Shown here: one piece after another, positions 1 through 6,554 of the stretch
How positions within the stretch are numbered: position 1 is the stretch's first letter
Layout: each line of letters starts with the position of its first letter
From: Actinomycetota bacterium
Lineage (GTDB): Bacteria; Actinomycetota; Geothermincolia; Fen-727; Anoxymicrobiaceae
Direction of reading: 5' to 3'
Assembly (NCBI GenBank): GCA_003154635.1
Contig: PMDX01000075.1
Coordinates: 148-15,048, forward strand
DNA: 14,901 nt
Translations under genes and position numbers: made by a program
The notes under the pieces: model-generated
What the model saw: only the letters and a program-made list of their open reading frames with translations
Told to the model about the DNA's origin: nothing
The model's database searches: none

Positions 1-2
1 CT

Positions 3-314
3 CAGATAAATCTCTTCCGAATCATCCAGGAAGCGCTGAACAACGTCGAGAAGCATGCCAGGGCCGCGCATGTGACCATCGAGATAGAGGCGACAGCGCA
101 GAAACTGCAGCTATTCATACGTGACGACGGAAAGGGTTTTTCCCCTCAGAAAGCTAGGGGCAAGACCCGCAACCTGGGGATAGCGAGCATGCGGGAGCGA
201 ACCGAGCTGCTCGGCGGCAACCTGAAAATCAAGTCAGAACCTGGGCGAGGAACTGTCATCTCCTGTGACGTTCCGCTCAGGCCAATACTGGAGGGAGCAT
301 CATGTCCGCGATAA
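3..314 (+). CDS. Sensor histidine kinase, NarL/DesK-type, C-terminal part (5' end outside window)
   Basis: This is the C-terminal ATP-binding domain of a two-component sensor kinase, open at the left edge of the window. The reading frame runs from base 3 to TAA at 312-314. The N box is visible as QEALNNVEKHA (bases 27-59), the G1 box as DDGKGF (123-140), then the G2-like LGIASMRERTELLGG and the terminal GRGT. The LFRIIQEALNNVEKHA pattern is typical of kinases with a HisKA_3 dimerisation domain, which pair with LuxR-type regulators. The phosphoaccepting histidine and any sensor region lie outside the window, so the stimulus is unknown. The gene overlaps the next gene by 13 bases, which fits translational coupling to its cognate response regulator. 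Confidence 0.93.
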   Translation, partial: QINLFRIIQEALNNVEKHARAAHVTIEIEATAQKLQLFIRDDGKGFSPQKARGKTRNLGIASMRERTELLGGNLKIKSEPGRGTVISCDVPLRPILEGASCPR

Positions 315-943
315 AAGTGCTCATAGTGGACGACCACAACCTCGTCAGAGAAGGCCTCAAGGCGGTCTTCGACCAGGGCGATGAAGTGGAGGTCGTCGGG
401 GAGGCGGGGTCCGGAGAAGAGGCGCTCGAGATGGTGGGGAAGGTGCTGCCAGACGTGATCCTTATGGACATCAGCATGCCGGGGATGAACGGTATCCAGG
501 CTACCAGGATGATTCGAGAGCGCTATCCTTCTTCCAAGATCGTCATGCTCACCATGCTGGACCAGGAGGGGTACGTCTACGAGGCGGTCAAGGCCGGGGC
601 GACCGGGTACATGCTGAAGAACACTTCTTCGGACGACCTGGTGCACGCCATCCAGACCGTCTACGACGGCAAGGCGCTGCTCCATCCCGACGCGACGGCG
701 CAACTCCTCAAGGAGTTCGTGACGCTGGCTGACCACAAGGCCAAGGATTACGGGCTCTCGCCACGCGAGATGGAGGTTATGCAACTGCTCTCCGAGGGCA
801 ACACGAACAAGGAAATCGCAAAGGCCCTCTGGATAAGCGAGCAGACCGTCAAGACGCACGTGGCGCACATCTTCGACAAGCTCGGCACTTCCGACCGGAC
901 CGAGACTGTCGCGACCGCGCTACGCAATGGGCTGGTTACCTGA
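302..943 (+). CDS. NarL/FixJ-family response regulator (receiver + LuxR HTH)
   Basis: This 213-residue DNA-binding response regulator should be phosphorylated by the kinase just upstream. The receiver domain covers about residues 4-120. It has the acidic pair D10/D11, the phosphoacceptor D56 in LMDISMPG, switch residue T84 and K106 in the YMLKN motif. A LuxR-type helix-turn-helix follows at about 150-213 (LSPREMEVMQLLSEGNTNKEIA, then SEQTVKTHVAHIFDKLG). Length and domain order are normal for the family. The ATG at 302 is chosen because GGAGG lies 7 to 11 bases upstream and because the 13-base overlap with the kinase gene is typical of such pairs. Its targets cannot be read from the sequence. 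It is the last gene of its transcript, since a hairpin terminator follows. Confidence 0.96.
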   Translation: MSAIKVLIVDDHNLVREGLKAVFDQGDEVEVVGEAGSGEEALEMVGKVLPDVILMDISMPGMNGIQATRMIRERYPSSKIVMLTMLDQEGYVYEAVKAGATGYMLKNTSSDDLVHAIQTVYDGKALLHPDATAQLLKEFVTLADHKAKDYGLSPREMEVMQLLSEGNTNKEIAKALWISEQTVKTHVAHIFDKLGTSDRTETVATALRNGLVT

Positions 944-1033
944 GAAACACGCTTGCCTCACTTATCGCGGACTGAGATAGCGTCAGAAAGGCAGAAGAAG
1001 AAGTAGAAGGTCAACGCAGGCCAAATGCACACT

Positions 1034-1059
1034 GAACCGGATCCCTCGGGGTCCGGTTC
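1034..1059 (+). terminator. Hairpin terminator after the two-component operon
   Basis: GAACCGGATCCC and GGGGTCCGGTTC form a near-perfect 12-bp stem (one G-T pair) around a two-base TC spacer, so the innermost pairs must open to make a loop. ATCTTTTGC follows, a modest T-rich tail. It lies 90 bases after the response regulator stop, with no gene between. Intrinsic termination is likely but the T tract is weak. Confidence 0.6.
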
Positions 1060-1071
1060 ATCTTTTGCTAT

Positions 1072-1143
1072 CTTCTCCCCCCTCAAAGAGGGGACGCTCA
1101 CAGTGGGGGTGGCTTCTTCCCTCCCCCCGAGGAGGGGGAGAAG
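1072..1143. repeat. Short C/G-rich palindromic element with imperfect terminal inverted repeats
   Basis: The ends are related: CTTCTCCCCCCTC at about 1072-1084 is the reverse complement, with a one-base indel, of GAGGGGGAGAAG at about 1132-1143. Each end also folds on itself (CCCCTC-AAA-GAGGGG at 1079-1093; CTCCCCC with GGGGGAG at 1121-1140). This nested-palindrome layout resembles dispersed intergenic or MITE-like elements, but other copies cannot be checked here. It sits between a terminator and the next gene, so it could also act as a further transcription barrier. Confidence 0.5.
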
Positions 1144-1170
1144 GTTTAGCGTTCTTGTTACGAAGGTTAT

Positions 1171-1195
1171 GGGGGGCGCGTGGCTATCACCCCCC
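1171..1195. repeat. G6/C6 hairpin in the long intergenic region 944-1371
   Basis: A GGGGGG run (1171-1176) can pair with CCCCCC (1190-1195) around a 13-base loop. An open frame in phase with the downstream envelope gene runs back through this hairpin to a GTG at 1180. The GTG lies inside the hairpin loop and has no ribosome site, so it is not accepted as the gene start. Apart from the terminator, the palindromic element and this hairpin, nothing recognisable was seen in 944-1371. Confidence 0.4.
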
Positions 1196-1371
1196 TGAGC
1201 GACCCGGAGGCGCACGCGTGGCGCGGTCTCACCCCGAATCAGGACCCTCGCCCGTTCTGGTATTATTATCCGGAGTCCGGACGCGGTCTGAAGCCATTGT
1301 TCGATCACCTGGAGAGTAATATTCAAGCAAGCGTAGGAACTCGAATATCACACCGGTCTGTCCGAAGTGAG

Positions 1372-3876
1372 ATGCCGTTGCGATCCGGGCATGAGAGACC
1401 CGTCTCGAGAAGGTCGAGAGCAGGCTCAAGAGGCGGACGGCGTCAAACTTGCGCGCTCGCGCTACTGCTATTGATTGCGATGGGCTTTACACTGCTGGCC
1501 TCACCTGCGTTTGCCGGCGAACGGGGTCAGGTCAACAAAGCCGCCGACTCGTCATTCGGACGCGCCCGCAAAGTCCTGCTCGTGGTGATCGACAGGATCG
1601 GCATCGAAGACATCACCGGCGACAACGCACCAGTCATAAACTCCCTCATCCAGCGCGGCTCGGTCGCACTGATGAACTGCCGGGTCCGATACGACCAGTA
1701 CGGGCAGGGAAGCTACGTTGTGATCGGCGCTGGGGGCAGGGCTATAGGCGGATTCAACGTTGGCCTCGCGTTCAACCACGGGGAGCTTCTGCTGGGAGAC
1801 AATGGCAAAGCCATTTCGGCGGGCGAGCTGTACACGGCCAGAACGGGCAGGAGATCGCCCCCCGGCTCGGTGGTCAACCTCTACATTGAAGAGATGAAGA
1901 AGAAATCGGACGTTCCCCAGGCTTCGAGCCTGCCGGGCTTGCTGGGGCAAGCGCTCGAGGACGGCGGCAAGCGGGTCTCGGTCCTGGGCAATGCCGACTC
2001 CCTTGCCCCGGCGCAGCAGGTCGAGCCGGCGTACCAGGTCGAGTTCTTACAGCCGGTCACCGTCGTTCCGGGCTCCGCGCCGCAGGTGACGCTCCTCCAC
2101 CGCGAGATCTCCTGCATCGCGATGGACGAAAACGGACAGGTGCCTGGCGGGGACGTGTCGTCAGACCTCTATCACAACAGTAATACGGCGGCGGGGGTCA
2201 CGACGGCATTTGGCAAGCTCGAGGCCGAGACGTCGAGGAGGCTCGCTTCCTCCGACGTGGTCATCGCCGACATGGGCCAGACATCCCGCGTCGATGAACA
2301 GGCCGACTTCTACTCCGACGCCGCGCTGGCCAGGGCGAGGGCCAGGGCCCTCAGTCAGTGCGACTCGGCTCTGGGCGTGATGCTCAAGAACATGGACCTG
2401 TCGCGTGACGTGGTGATAGTCTGCGCCCCCACCCCGACGCGCAAGATGATCCTTTCGAACAACATGCTGACACCATTGGTGATTGCGGGTCCCGGGTTCT
2501 CCCCTGGCACGCGTCTCGCGTCTCCGAGCACCCGGCGGACCGGGGTAGTCTCCAACTTCGACGTGGCACCCACGGTGCTAAACGTAATGGGGTTGAAGTC
2601 CGCGGCCGAGATGGACGGAAGGCCGGTTGTTTCCAGTTCCGCGAAGTCCGACCTCTCCGGGTTGCAGAGATACGACAAGCGCGCCACGGGGGCTTCCACC
2701 TGTCGGAAGACCATGGTCCGCGTCTACGCGATCACCTCCATGTCGCTTGCCGGCCTGCTCTTCGTGGTGATGCTGCTTCGCGAGGATACGGTCAGGCGGC
2801 ATCGGTTCTTCTGGACGTTTATCCTCCTGACAATACTCGTGGGTCCTCTGGTGTTTCTTGTCGTTCCGTCGTTCGCGGTCCCAGCCCTCTGGTGGCTGGT
2901 TGCCGCCGAGATTCTGTGCTGCGCCCTTCTTGGCGGGTTGCTCTCGCTGATGCTCCTGAAGCTGCGACAACCGCCTTCCGCGAAAGTCGACACAGAGGAG
3001 GAAGAGTTCGATTGCTCCGTGCCCGGGCTCTGGACGACCGCCGCGCGGCCGCTCGCTGTCCTCTGTGGAGCGACCCTGGCCATTGTTCTAGTCGACATGA
3101 TCTTCGGCGGGCGGCTCATGTCATTCAGCGCGTTCGGGTCGGACGTGATGATGGGAGACAGGTACTACGGCATGGGTAACCTCTACAGCGGCTTTGCTAT
3201 CGGTGCGGCGCTGCTATTCGCATGCCTGCTGCCTGTAGTCATGGGCGAGCGGCTCGACAAGCCCTGGAAGCGCTATGCGCTAAGCGGCGCCGTACTTGTC
3301 GTGACTGCTTTCGTCCTCGGGTTCGGGAGAATCGGTGCGGACTTCGGCGGACTCCTGATGATCCTTACAGGGTCACTCATTGCACTTATGAAATTCGATG
3401 GCGGGCGCATCGGGCTCAAAAAGGTGGCCATTATCGTCGCGGTAATCGCTGTATGCGTAATCATTTTCGTCGGCCTGGACATCCTGCTTCCGGGCACGGC
3501 CTCCCACGCGGGCAGAGCCGTATCGGGCGCCGCGGGAAGCAGGGGGGTCGGCTCCCTGTTCACTACCGCCGGCCGGAAGCTGGCGCTCAACTGGACGCTT
3601 ACTTTCACCTCGATCTGGCGGTTGCTCCTTCTCATACTGTTCGTAGCGTGCATGGCGCTAAACTGGCGATACCACCTGTTCCGCAGACTCAAAGGGGAGG
3701 TACCGTACCTGTACGCCGCGTTCGTCGGGATGGCAGTCGCCATCCCCGTCGGATGGCTTGTGAACGACTCGGGGATCGAGGCGGCAGCCGCGCTATCGGT
3801 CTTCCTGTTCGTCCCTTACCTGTACCTCCTGGTCTGGAGCCTCAAGCAACGGGACGCGCTACCCGATGATTCGTAA
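1372..3876 (+). CDS. Secreted alkaline-phosphatase-like ectodomain fused to multi-pass membrane domain
   Basis: A protein of 834 residues from the ATG at 1372. Residues 1-48 look like a signal peptide with a long arginine-rich head, a hydrophobic core (about 28-43) and SPAFA before the likely cleavage. Residues about 66-410 resemble the alkaline phosphatase/sulfatase fold: KVLLVVIDRIG (67-77), SYVVIGAGGRA (114-124), VVIADMGQTSR (296-306), LTPLVIAGPGF (366-376) and FDVAPTVLNVMG (396-407). No convincing set of metal-binding histidines or nucleophile is visible, so it may be inactive. Residues about 448-822 hold roughly 11 membrane segments, with polar motifs GDRYYGMGN (595-603), GADFGG (655-660) and NDSG (798-801). 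The start is uncertain because no good ribosome site precedes 1372. Envelope location is well supported but the substrate is unknown. Its stop overlaps the next gene. Confidence 0.8.
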   Translation: MPLRSGHERPVSRRSRAGSRGGRRQTCALALLLLIAMGFTLLASPAFAGERGQVNKAADSSFGRARKVLLVVIDRIGIEDITGDNAPVINSLIQRGSVALMNCRVRYDQYGQGSYVVIGAGGRAIGGFNVGLAFNHGELLLGDNGKAISAGELYTARTGRRSPPGSVVNLYIEEMKKKSDVPQASSLPGLLGQALEDGGKRVSVLGNADSLAPAQQVEPAYQVEFLQPVTVVPGSAPQVTLLHREISCIAMDENGQVPGGDVSSDLYHNSNTAAGVTTAFGKLEAETSRRLASSDVVIADMGQTSRVDEQADFYSDAALARARARALSQCDSALGVMLKNMDLSRDVVIVCAPTPTRKMILSNNMLTPLVIAGPGFSPGTRLASPSTRRTGVVSNFDVAPTVLNVMGLKSAAEMDGRPVVSSSAKSDLSGLQRYDKRATGASTCRKTMVRVYAITSMSLAGLLFVVMLLREDTVRRHRFFWTFILLTILVGPLVFLVVPSFAVPALWWLVAAEILCCALLGGLLSLMLLKLRQPPSAKVDTEEEEFDCSVPGLWTTAARPLAVLCGATLAIVLVDMIFGGRLMSFSAFGSDVMMGDRYYGMGNLYSGFAIGAALLFACLLPVVMGERLDKPWKRYALSGAVLVVTAFVLGFGRIGADFGGLLMILTGSLIALMKFDGGRIGLKKVAIIVAVIAVCVIIFVGLDILLPGTASHAGRAVSGAAGSRGVGSLFTTAGRKLALNWTLTFTSIWRLLLLILFVACMALNWRYHLFRRLKGEVPYLYAAFVGMAVAIPVGWLVNDSGIEAAAALSVFLFVPYLYLLVWSLKQRDALPDDS

Positions 3877-4514
3877 TGATGGTCAAAGACAGGAAGAAGC
3901 GTAAAGAAGAAAAAGAAGAGAAGTACCAGGGGCGCATCGCCAAGGCCGAGAAGCGGGCACAGCAGATCGGCGTGGACACCGGCATCATCAAGCGCTTCTG
4001 GGAGCTCGTGAACCTTTTCCCGAGGATATCGGACCCCGAACTCGAGCGGAGGGTCGAGCGCTTTATCCTGTGCGCCTTACCCGACCAGTACTTCCATATG
4101 CAGTGCGCCATCTTCGCCGAGGCGACTCCGTACCTGATGGAAGACGCGCGGGTGCGCAAGCTGATGGTGGACCTCGACGGGAAGAAGATCGGGCTCGCGG
4201 TGCACGATGAGTATGAATCCACGGTCACGCTCGATCACAACGGCTTCCAGGTCCGGCAGGGAATCACCAACGGCATCCCGGTCATAACCGTCATGTCGCG
4301 ACGCGATTACGCCGACGCCATCCTCAGCAGGAAAGACCCCATCAAGATGATCCTGTCGCGCAAGATCAGGGCGAGCCACAAGGTAACCCTGTTGCGCTGG
4401 GTCCTTCCCCAGATCGACCTCCTGAAAGAAGAAGGCCTTTTTGAAAAGTACCTCTCATACCAGGACGAACTCGAACGAGTCCTTGAACAAAACCTGACCG
4501 CCATGGGCTACTGA
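3876..4514 (+). CDS. SCP2-like sterol/lipid-transfer domain protein
   Basis: A 212-residue soluble protein with no signal peptide. It opens with a very basic, helix-prone stretch (about residues 3-30, rich in K, R and E). The central and C-terminal part resembles the SCP2 fold, which binds acyl-CoA or other lipids in a hydrophobic tunnel: VHDEYESTVTLDHNGF, then GIPVITVMSRRDYADAI, then DPIKMILSRKIRAS and LLRWVLPQIDLL. The order is characteristic: a strand, a typical SCP2 helix, then the K-I-pattern strand and a final helix. The ATG at 3876 shares its A with the TAA of the upstream gene; a second ATG at 3879 is also possible. This coupling suggests joint production with the membrane protein. 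The gene ends 6 bases before the convergent phasin-like gene. The family assignment is by pattern and is moderately certain; the ligand is unknown. Confidence 0.72.
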   Translation: MMVKDRKKRKEEKEEKYQGRIAKAEKRAQQIGVDTGIIKRFWELVNLFPRISDPELERRVERFILCALPDQYFHMQCAIFAEATPYLMEDARVRKLMVDLDGKKIGLAVHDEYESTVTLDHNGFQVRQGITNGIPVITVMSRRDYADAILSRKDPIKMILSRKIRASHKVTLLRWVLPQIDLLKEEGLFEKYLSYQDELERVLEQNLTAMGY

Positions 4515-4520
4515 TCCAGG

Positions 4521-4919
4521 TCATGGCGCCGGGGTTGGAGATGGTACTTTGGTTGCTGGTTTCTTCGCTGGTTTCTTGGCTGGTTTCTTGGCTGGTATTG
4601 GCTTTGGGGGCTTCCTGACGGGGCCGGATATTTTTCTTTCCAGGGCATCGATGCGCCGGTCGAGCTCACGGAGGTCACCCCTGGTAACGATACCGAGATT
4701 CTCGAGAGCCCTCTGTACGGTCAGGGCGATGATTTGAGAGAAATCGTCGCCTTTCGACACGAGTCCTTTCTTTTCGTCCGGCCTCTTCTTGCGGCCCTCC
4801 GGAGTCATGCTCTTGCCCTTCTCGACCAGCTGGTCCGCGGATTTCATAAGCTCTTCCTGAAACACTACGACTGCACCAACGATGAGGTAGGGTAACTCTG
4901 AGAAATCCAGCTTGGCCAT
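4521..4919 (-). CDS. Phasin-like protein with lysine/proline-rich AKKP tail
   Basis: A 132-residue protein resembling polyhydroxyalkanoate granule-associated proteins (phasin superfamily, PhaI/PhaF type). Residues about 10-35 form a hydrophobic amphipathic start. Residues about 60-97 carry the diagnostic stretch IALTVQRALENLGIVTRGDL followed by a short coiled coil (RELDRRIDALERK). The tail from about 101 is PhaF-like, with AKKP repeats rich in lysine, proline and alanine, which in PhaF-type proteins binds DNA. GGAGG on the minus strand lies just upstream of the ATG at 4919. It is the second gene of a two-gene unit, 12 bases after its homologue. No PHA synthase lies in the window, so the coated particle could be PHA, another lipid body or something else. 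Confidence 0.72.
   Translation of the reverse strand: MAKLDFSELPYLIVGAVVVFQEELMKSADQLVEKGKSMTPEGRKKRPDEKKGLVSKGDDFSQIIALTVQRALENLGIVTRGDLRELDRRIDALERKISGPVRKPPKPIPAKKPAKKPAKKPATKVPSPTPAP
4555..4602 (-). repeat. Four tandem 12-base units encoding the AKKP tail
   Basis: On the plus strand the unit GCTGGTTTCTTG recurs at 4555, 4567 and 4579 with at most one change, and a diverged fourth copy is at 4591. On the coding (minus) strand these give alternating K-K-P-A. Low-complexity repeats like this can change copy number by slippage in steps of four residues without breaking the frame. Confidence 0.85.
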
Positions 4920-4931
4920 AGTTCCTCCCGG

Positions 4932-5312
4932 TCAGTCGGCGGCGGCCTGATATACGGCTGCCCGCTTTTCCTTCTCTTCAAGAGCTTGTTCGATCTCTTC
5001 CATGCGTTTTTCGACCCGGGCCAGGTCGTCTCGGGTCGCGATACCGGCGGCGGTGAGTACGCTTCTTATCTCGTTGCCGATGGCCTCGACAAGCTCCTCC
5101 TCGCCCCCTTTTCCGCTGGCGAGGATCTCGGCAATCGTCCGCCGCTCCCTGGTGCGCCTGATAATCTCAGAGAGCTGAGGGCCTTCTTCTATGTCTTCCT
5201 GGCCGAGCCTTTTCCTGCCCTTGGCTACGAGGGTGTCGTGGACCTCCTCGTAGAATGTATTGAGGGTACCGGAGAGGCCTTCCACGAGGTACTTGATTTG
5301 CTTGAGGTCCAT
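4932..5312 (-). CDS. Phasin-like protein, first gene of the pair
   Basis: A 126-residue protein homologous in layout to the gene downstream of it. It has an N-terminal helix (DLKQIKYLVEGLSGTLNTFY), a charged middle, then IGNEIRSVLTAAGIATRDDL and a coiled coil (ARVEKRMEEIEQALEEKEKR), the phasin-superfamily signature also seen in the neighbour. It lacks the AKKP tail. Three in-frame starts lie side by side (GTG 5318, ATG 5315, ATG 5312). The ATG at 5312 is preferred because GGAG on the minus strand then sits 7 bases upstream. It is the promoter-proximal gene, under the -35/-10 pair at 5387-5415 with an inverted repeat over the start site. A division of labour is plausible: this copy coats the particle while the tailed copy links it to DNA or a partner. 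Confidence 0.7.
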   Translation of the reverse strand: MDLKQIKYLVEGLSGTLNTFYEEVHDTLVAKGRKRLGQEDIEEGPQLSEIIRRTRERRTIAEILASGKGGEEELVEAIGNEIRSVLTAAGIATRDDLARVEKRMEEIEQALEEKEKRAAVYQAAAD

Positions 5313-5362
5313 CATCACGCTCCCGTTCTACCCCAAAGATCCATTAGAGCTACCAGCCGGCG

Positions 5363-5382
5363 TTTCGCTTCCTCCAGCGAAA
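5363..5382 (-). promoter_or_regulatory. Candidate operator: perfect 7-bp inverted repeat at phasin transcription start
   Basis: TTTCGCT and AGCGAAA flank a 6-base spacer. The repeat begins 5 bases downstream of the proposed -10 box of the phasin promoter, so it covers the expected +1 to about +20, a usual repressor site. As RNA it would form a hairpin with a GGAGGA loop. It could be a protein-binding site or an RNA structure; the binding protein is unknown. Confidence 0.5.
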
Positions 5383-5386
5383 TCTC

Positions 5387-5415
5387 AATCTACTCTTCGA
5401 CCAAAACACAGTCAA
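5387..5415 (-). promoter_or_regulatory. Sigma-70-type promoter of the phasin pair
   Basis: Read on the minus strand, TTGACT (5415-5410) is separated by exactly 17 bases from TAGATT (5392-5387). These match the consensus boxes at 5 of 6 and 4 of 6 positions. The predicted start is near 5380, about 68 bases before the chosen ATG at 5312. This is the best-formed promoter I found in the window. Confidence 0.62.
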
Positions 5416-5478
5416 TCCTTACGCGTGACCGGGGGCGGCCGCGGAATTGTTCCGCTGCTACTTTTGATACCTGGTTCC

Positions 5479-5487
5479 TGTTAGAAT
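5479..5487 (+). promoter_or_regulatory. Candidate extended -10 element for the lipoprotein gene
   Basis: TGTTAGAAT fits the extended -10 pattern TG-N-TATAAT with one mismatch and lies about 97 bases before the lipoprotein ATG. TTGATA at 5464 is too close (12-base spacer) to be a standard -35 box. This is a weak call in the intergenic stretch 5319-5583, which is divergent between the phasin and lipoprotein genes. Confidence 0.3.
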
Positions 5488-5583
5488 TCCATTACGGGAA
5501 CCCACTTGCGCAACAGGGTGCCTAACCCTGTAAGATGCAGTGAACAGGCCCGGAACTCGTGCCTACTACGGAGGTATCAAGAA

Positions 5584-6426
5584 ATGAAGAAGTTGGCGTT
5601 AGCGGTCCTCGTCGCGCTGCTGGTTGCGACCGTTGTGGTTGCCGGCTGCGGCAAAAAGGAATCAAAGGCGCCGACAGGCGCGCAGGGCATACTCGCAAAG
5701 AGCCAGGAGGCTGTCAAGAGCATAAAGAGTTTCAAGGGCAACGGATCGGCCGACCTCAAGACTCCCCAGTCGGAGTCAAAGGAGGCCAAGTACACTTACA
5801 ACATGCAGGAAAAGATAATAACGAGCGACGATCTCCAGGTGAGCTTCTCGGCAACTCAGCAGAACGGCCAGCAGAACTTGGTCTACGTCATGGACGGCTA
5901 TATGTACTCGTACAGCTCCGCGCAGGGTTGGGAGAAACAAAAAGTAGCCAGCGCCCAGCAGGTCCTGGGAACGAGCTTCGTCTCTCCGGACCAGATCTCC
6001 AAGATGAGCAAGTACGCGCAGAATCTCAAGAAGCTTCCTGACGAGGGAAACAATTACGTGCTCTCGTTCAGTGTGAGCTCGAAGTTCTTCGAGAACGCGC
6101 TCAGTACATCCACCGGTTCATCGTCGTCGTCGAGTCAATCCAAGCCCGATCAGAGCACCATGGACCTTATCAAAGGGCTGCTTCAGTCCCTGAGCATGAA
6201 AATCAAGACGAATATCGACAAGACAACGTATTATCCCTCGTCCACAAATGTCGCGGTATCCATCAAGGACGCTCCACTGATCGGCAATATGAGCGTCGCA
6301 ATGGATATGACATTTTCTGACTACAACGCGCCAGTCACGATCACGCTCCCGCCCGAGGCCCAAGCCGCCAAGGAAGTCGCCCCGAGCGCAACCGGTCTAC
6401 CCACGATCCCGGGTCTCGGGTTGTAG
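5584..6426 (+). CDS. Lipoprotein, LolA/LppX- or DUF6612-like
   Basis: A 280-residue exported lipoprotein. The signal peptide has K2-K3, a hydrophobic stretch and the lipobox VAGC with the lipidated Cys at residue 22. The mature part starts with a helix-forming segment (AQGILAKSQEAVKSIKSFKGNG), then strands with alternating polar residues (VYVMDGYMYSYSSAQGWEKQ and later YYPSSTNVAVSIKD), as in the half-barrel LolA/LppX fold that binds lipid acyl chains. A serine-rich linker (about residues 176-190) interrupts it. Final segments end in PLIGNMSVAMDMTFSDYNAPVT-like strands. The ATG at 5584 has GGAGG 9 bases upstream and gives a standard signal peptide; an in-frame upstream ATG at 5506 does not. 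It appears monocistronic and ends at a hairpin terminator. The fold call is by pattern only; cargo unknown. Confidence 0.75.
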   Translation: MKKLALAVLVALLVATVVVAGCGKKESKAPTGAQGILAKSQEAVKSIKSFKGNGSADLKTPQSESKEAKYTYNMQEKIITSDDLQVSFSATQQNGQQNLVYVMDGYMYSYSSAQGWEKQKVASAQQVLGTSFVSPDQISKMSKYAQNLKKLPDEGNNYVLSFSVSSKFFENALSTSTGSSSSSSQSKPDQSTMDLIKGLLQSLSMKIKTNIDKTTYYPSSTNVAVSIKDAPLIGNMSVAMDMTFSDYNAPVTITLPPEAQAAKEVAPSATGLPTIPGLGL

Positions 6427-6447
6427 CTAAGACAGAACAAGACAAGA

Positions 6448-6487
6448 TGAAAAAAGAGCCGGGTCTCAAGGGCCCGGCTCTTCTTAT
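6448..6487. terminator. Bidirectional terminator between lipoprotein and cysteine desulfurase genes
   Basis: AAGAGCCGGG (6454-6463) pairs perfectly with CCCGGCTCTT (6473-6482), giving a 10-bp G+C-rich stem with a 9-base loop. On the plus strand TTCTTATCT follows. On the minus strand the adjoining A run becomes a clean T tract, so it should work best for the minus-strand gene. It separates two convergent genes. Confidence 0.85.
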
Positions 6488-6554
6488 CTAATTACACCTT
6501 ATCCACTGGCGGCCCTCAAATTGGCGTTGAAGACCCGGCTTTAGTGGTGAGGGA

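Noticed and set aside
1180..1371. Extension of the envelope protein to a GTG at 1180
   Set aside because: The GTG lies in the loop of a G6/C6 hairpin, has no ribosome site, and the added 64 residues precede an otherwise normal signal peptide.
4555..4602. Possible CRISPR or satellite array
   Set aside because: The 12-base units are contiguous, without spacers, and encode the AKKP tail in frame.
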